From NCBI GenBank assembly GCA_037441765.1, contig JBBIRM010000176.1, positions 1 through 6,044 of the forward strand: 6,044 bases of DNA, in the 5' to 3' direction. Both the position numbers and the translations under genes were made by a program. Under the pieces are notes generated by a model. It was not told the DNA's origin, did no database searches, and saw only the letters and a program-made list of their open reading frames with translations. The DNA comes from JBBIRM01 sp037441765 (lineage in GTDB: Bacteria; Desulfobacterota; BSN033; UBA1163). Positions 4,822 to 6,044 of this stretch are shown here, one piece after another (within the stretch, counting starts at the first letter, position 1; each line of letters opens with the position of its first letter).

Positions 4822-6044
4822 ATGGAAGAGATAAATTTCATCTTAAATGGCCTTCCTCGGAAAGTCATCGTAGATCCAAAAAAACCTTTATTGAAAGTCA
4901 TCAGGGAGGAATTAAGACTCACTGGAACTAAAGAGGGTTGTTTTTCAGGTCATTGTGGAACCTGTGCCGTTCTGATGGATGGTGAGGTAGTTCTTTCCTG
5001 TAGAACCCCTATGGCCAGCGCCAAAGGCAAAGAGGTCACAACCATTGAGGGTATAGGAACTCTTAAAAATCCTCATCCCTTGCAATTGGCCTTTGCGAAG
5101 ACAGGTGCCATTCAGTGTGGGTTTTGTACACCTGGGATGATCGTTCGGGCCAAGTCCCTTCTGGATAAAAATCTTAATCCTTCAAGGGAAGATATAAGAA
5201 AGGCCCTCCAGCCCCACCTCTGTCGTTGTACAGGTTATCAAAAGATCTTTGAGGCCATTGAATTGGTAGGTTCTTATCTCCGAGGAGAAACAGAATCCAT
5301 CACCTTAAAACTGACCGGTAAAGGAACGATTGGTCAACCCGTTACACGGCTGGATGCACTTGAAAAAGCAACAGGGACAGCCCTCTATGCCTCGGATTTG
5401 GTGGTTGAGGGATGTGCTTATATCAAAGTCCTTAGAAGTCCCCACCACCATGCGAAGATCCTCCATATTGAGAAGAGCGAGGTGGAGGCAATTCCAGGGG
5501 TCCTTGCCGTGCTTACAGCCGAAGATGTAAAAGGAACAAATATATTGAAGATAGCAGGAGATGATCAGCCCCTTTTGTGCAAAGATAAGGTACGTTTCAT
5601 TGGCGACCCGGTGGCTGCGGTAGTAGCAGTCTCTGAAGAGATTGCAACCACTGGTATTGAAAAGTTAGAGGTAACCTATGAACCTCTTGAACCTCTTCTC
5701 ACCCCAGAGGAGGCCCTGAAGGAAGGGGCCATCAAAGTCCATGATGATCGACCCAACCTCTTTTTCGAACAGTCCATCATTCATGGAGATACGAAGAAAG
5801 GATTTTTAGATTCAGAAGTGATCCTTGAAAAAACCTATTCTACCCAGACCGTTACACATGCCTATCTCGAGAATGATGCAGGTGTGGCTTATATCAATGA
5901 CAATGGACAATTGATCATTATGTGTGGAAGTCAGAATATCCATGGGCAGCGTAAGGCCATTGCTGAAGCGCTTGGTCTCAGTCTGGATAAGGTGCGTGTC
6001 ATTCAAACCACGACAGGAGGGGCCTTTGGAGGAAAGTTGGATGT
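4822..6044 (+). CDS. Molybdenum hydroxylase (xanthine dehydrogenase/aldehyde oxidoreductase family), fused [2Fe-2S] and Mo-cofactor domains, 3'-truncated
   Basis: The frame is open from the ATG to the right edge: 407 residues of a protein expected to be about 850-900. Residues 1-80 form a plant-type ferredoxin domain with C40, C45, C48 and C60 (G-C-F-S-G-H-C-G-T-C). Residues 85-155 form the helical second-cluster domain with Q98-C99-G-F-C102-T-P-G and C134-R-C136-T-G. From about 165 the large-subunit Mo domain follows directly: V-T-R-L-D-A-L-E-K-A-T-G, then F-I-G-D-P-V-A-A-V-V-A, H346-A-Y-L-E, and the cofactor motif G399-G-A-F-G-G-K405. There is no FAD domain between them. This order matches Desulfovibrio aldehyde oxidoreductase (Mop) and the selenium-dependent xanthine dehydrogenase-like group. 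These enzymes hydroxylate aldehydes, purines or N-heterocycles with water as oxygen source. The catalytic Glu lies beyond the window, so the substrate cannot be judged. The neighbouring AOR makes an aldehyde plausible but not proven. Confidence 0.93.
   Translation, partial: MEEINFILNGLPRKVIVDPKKPLLKVIREELRLTGTKEGCFSGHCGTCAVLMDGEVVLSCRTPMASAKGKEVTTIEGIGTLKNPHPLQLAFAKTGAIQCGFCTPGMIVRAKSLLDKNLNPSREDIRKALQPHLCRCTGYQKIFEAIELVGSYLRGETESITLKLTGKGTIGQPVTRLDALEKATGTALYASDLVVEGCAYIKVLRSPHHHAKILHIEKSEVEAIPGVLAVLTAEDVKGTNILKIAGDDQPLLCKDKVRFIGDPVAAVVAVSEEIATTGIEKLEVTYEPLEPLLTPEEALKEGAIKVHDDRPNLFFEQSIIHGDTKKGFLDSEVILEKTYSTQTVTHAYLENDAGVAYINDNGQLIIMCGSQNIHGQRKAIAEALGLSLDKVRVIQTTTGGAFGGKLD

Noticed and set aside
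5330..5530. Plus-strand open frame within the Mo hydroxylase
   Set aside because: A different frame inside a well-supported coding region; the peptide is Arg/Trp/Met-rich and looks like a shadow.

Overview
The window carries six protein-coding genes, all on the + strand. It looks like a redox-metabolism locus from an anaerobic bacterium. Strong Shine-Dalgarno sites (for example GGAGGTG), moderate to low GC (mid-40s by eye), AT-rich intergenic gaps, a tungsten-type aldehyde ferredoxin oxidoreductase and a two-domain molybdenum hydroxylase without an FAD module together fit an anaerobe of Desulfobacterota or Clostridia type. The sequence alone does not fix the taxon. I saw no rRNA, tRNA, CRISPR array, insertion sequence or phage gene.

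Layout: (1) 3-578 is the C-terminal part of an FAD-dependent oxidoreductase of the phytoene desaturase family, cut by the left edge. (2) 660-1403 is a complete short-chain dehydrogenase/reductase with an intact Ser-Tyr-Lys site. (3) 1462-3306 is a complete aldehyde ferredoxin oxidoreductase (AOR) family protein with all four [4Fe-4S] cysteines. (4) 3303-4163 is a DUF89/ARMT1-like metal-dependent phosphatase with a TTG start, overlapping the AOR stop by 4 bases. (5) 4272-4592 is a small dimeric alpha-beta barrel (ABM-like) protein. (6) 4822 to the right edge is the first 407 residues of a molybdenum hydroxylase in which the two-[2Fe-2S] domain is fused to the Mo-cofactor domain, as in Desulfovibrio aldehyde oxidoreductase (Mop). 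It is cut by the right edge.

How they may work together (inference): the desaturase-like flavoprotein and the SDR could convert a hydrophobic or cyclic substrate through an alcohol to a carbonyl compound. The AOR and the Mo hydroxylase are two unrelated metal-pterin enzymes that could both act on aldehydes or related carbonyls. The DUF89 phosphatase, translationally coupled to the AOR, may clean up a damaged or side-product phosphate metabolite. The ABM-like protein may be an accessory or ligand-binding protein. The real substrate cannot be read from the sequence.

The most unusual non-coding signal is a near-palindrome, CCCCAAATGGG(G). It occurs once upstream of the ABM-like gene (4229-4239, read on the minus strand) and once upstream of the Mo hydroxylase (4754-4765). 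Both copies can form hairpins. They may be a shared operator or leader element, or the second may simply be a terminator.
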